Origin: Aulostomus chinensis
Taxonomy: Eukaryota > Chordata > Actinopteri > Syngnathiformes > Aulostomidae
Direction of reading: 5' to 3'
Length of the DNA stretch: 64,000 bases
NCBI GenBank assembly: GCA_037954235.1
Contig: JBBMOA010000012.1
Span: 5,076,644-5,140,643 of the forward strand
The position numbers were made by a program, and so were the translations under genes. Below the pieces are notes generated by a model, which was given only the letters and a program-made list of their open reading frames with translations, had not been told where the DNA came from and ran no database searches. Positions 63,101 through 64,000 of this stretch are shown in pieces (position 1 is the first letter of the stretch; each line of letters starts with the position of its first letter).

Positions 63101-64000
63101 CTCATTATCAAATCCCATCAATGGGGGGAAGCGGATTGAGAGGGACACGGTAGTAGAGGTTGTTTTTATGAATTCAGCAGGAGAGAGATTTTAATGAGAG
63201 ATATAGAAATAACAGACAGAGAGAGGGAGTGATTTACCAACAAAAAGAAAGTGAGGGTCACCCATGGAGCAAGAGATAAAAGGAAGAACAGGCCGAGCGT
63301 CTGAGGTGCATGTGTGAGGGGATGGAGGAGCCTGGTCAGCCTTCATATGCCATTAATTTACACAATCCCATCACCCCCTAATATTTCATCTGTGCTACAT
63401 TTGCAGTCCCCCATCCACGGAGGCCATGAGCCATTACCGACGGCCAGGATCACAGCGTGGCGGCCCACTCGGCGCAATGAGATACAGCAAGGTGGAAAGT
63501 GAGAAACAGGGCAGGCGGGAAGGAGCTGGAGGGGGGTGGCCATGGGGATTGGGATGGGGGGGGGAGTTGGTGAACAAAAGGGGGTATAATGGAAGAGAAG
63601 AGGAGGATGGGGATGAGGGTGGATGGAGGTTTCTGAATGTGCCATTATGGAGCATGAAAAGGAGAAAATCAAATGGACAAAACATCTCAGAGATGGGCTG
63701 AGGGAGAGTGATTGAGATGAGGGTTGAGTAGGAGTACAGGTAGAGACAGACAGATGGATATGGAAGGGAGATTGCTTTTCTCTAATTACGTTCCTTTTCA
63801 ATGTCACAGGGACAGATAAAGCTAATCCTACCTGCCCTCGTTCTCATTCCCGCCATTTCTGAAAGCCTATTGTTTTCTTTTAGCCCTTTCACGTGACGCC
63901 TGCTGGAGGCTGTGTTCCTGACACCAAATGAACTGATGCCAGTATCAGCTCAAACTAAAGACTTTTTATTTTTCGTTGCTAATCCTTGACAACCAAATGC

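Larger units (their letters stand above)
47122..64000. other. 5' flanking region of pard3b without recognised genes
   Basis: Apart from microsatellites, one SINE, a LINE-like tail, the hairpin and local duplications, I see no coding exon that matches a known family. In mammals the region upstream of PARD3B is gene-poor, with ICOS the nearest gene, so regulatory elements would be expected here. None can be proven from one sequence. Confidence 0.6.

Noticed and set aside
62695..63153. 152-codon plus-strand open frame
   Set aside because: Ends in a GGA-repeat-encoded Arg run. No domain, no signal peptide and no splice context; composition is that of non-coding DNA.
63358..63807. 149-codon minus-strand open frame and its plus-strand partner
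   Set aside because: Low-complexity GA/GGA-rich tract gives long open frames on both strands; no protein family recognised.
1..64000. CRISPR arrays, operons, phage or plasmid features
   Set aside because: The regularly spaced repeats are vertebrate microsatellites, and the coding architecture is eukaryotic with introns.

Overview
The window looks like nuclear DNA of a ray-finned fish, most likely a percomorph. It has no prokaryotic gene organisation. Coding sequence is sparse and split by canonical GT-AG introns. Dinucleotide microsatellites are very dense: more than twenty CA/TG, GA/CT or AT arrays. It also carries typical teleost interspersed repeats: tRNA-headed SINEs, a V-SINE family, a 5'-truncated LINE and a hAT-type DNA transposon. 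Species assignment is inference.

The only protein-coding gene I can support is the 5' part of pard3b (PAR-3-like / PARD3B, a cell-polarity scaffold), read on the minus strand. Four coding exons join in frame: exon 1 at 42557-42441, exon 2 at 32259-32158, exon 3 at 10115-9962 and exon 4 at 3879-3785. They encode about the first 156 residues: the whole N-terminal self-association (CR1) domain, then the start of the linker to PDZ1. The PDZ domains and C-terminus should lie left of position 1. A CpG-richer stretch at about 43.7-44.4 kb is the best candidate for the promoter and a non-coding first exon.

Layout: 1-3784 is probably intron 4. 3880-9961 is intron 3. 10116-32157 is the 22-kb intron 2, with many microsatellites. 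32260-42440 is intron 1. 42.4-44.4 kb is the start exon and putative promoter. 44.6-47.1 kb is a repeat cluster: a hAT element with a perfect 8-bp target duplication and a V-SINE nested inside it, then a tRNA-SINE, then a second V-SINE with its own target duplication. 47.1-64.0 kb is the 5' flank. It has no gene I recognise, but contains repeats, a hairpin palindrome and several short duplications.

Most notable observations: (1) the 3' splice sites of exons 3 and 4 sit directly behind TG repeats ((TG)11 and (TG)7-T4), an architecture like the human CFTR exon 9 (TG)mTn tract; (2) the dateable nested transposon; (3) two SINE types and a LINE relic that share one 3' tail. I found no evidence for an unknown multi-gene system.
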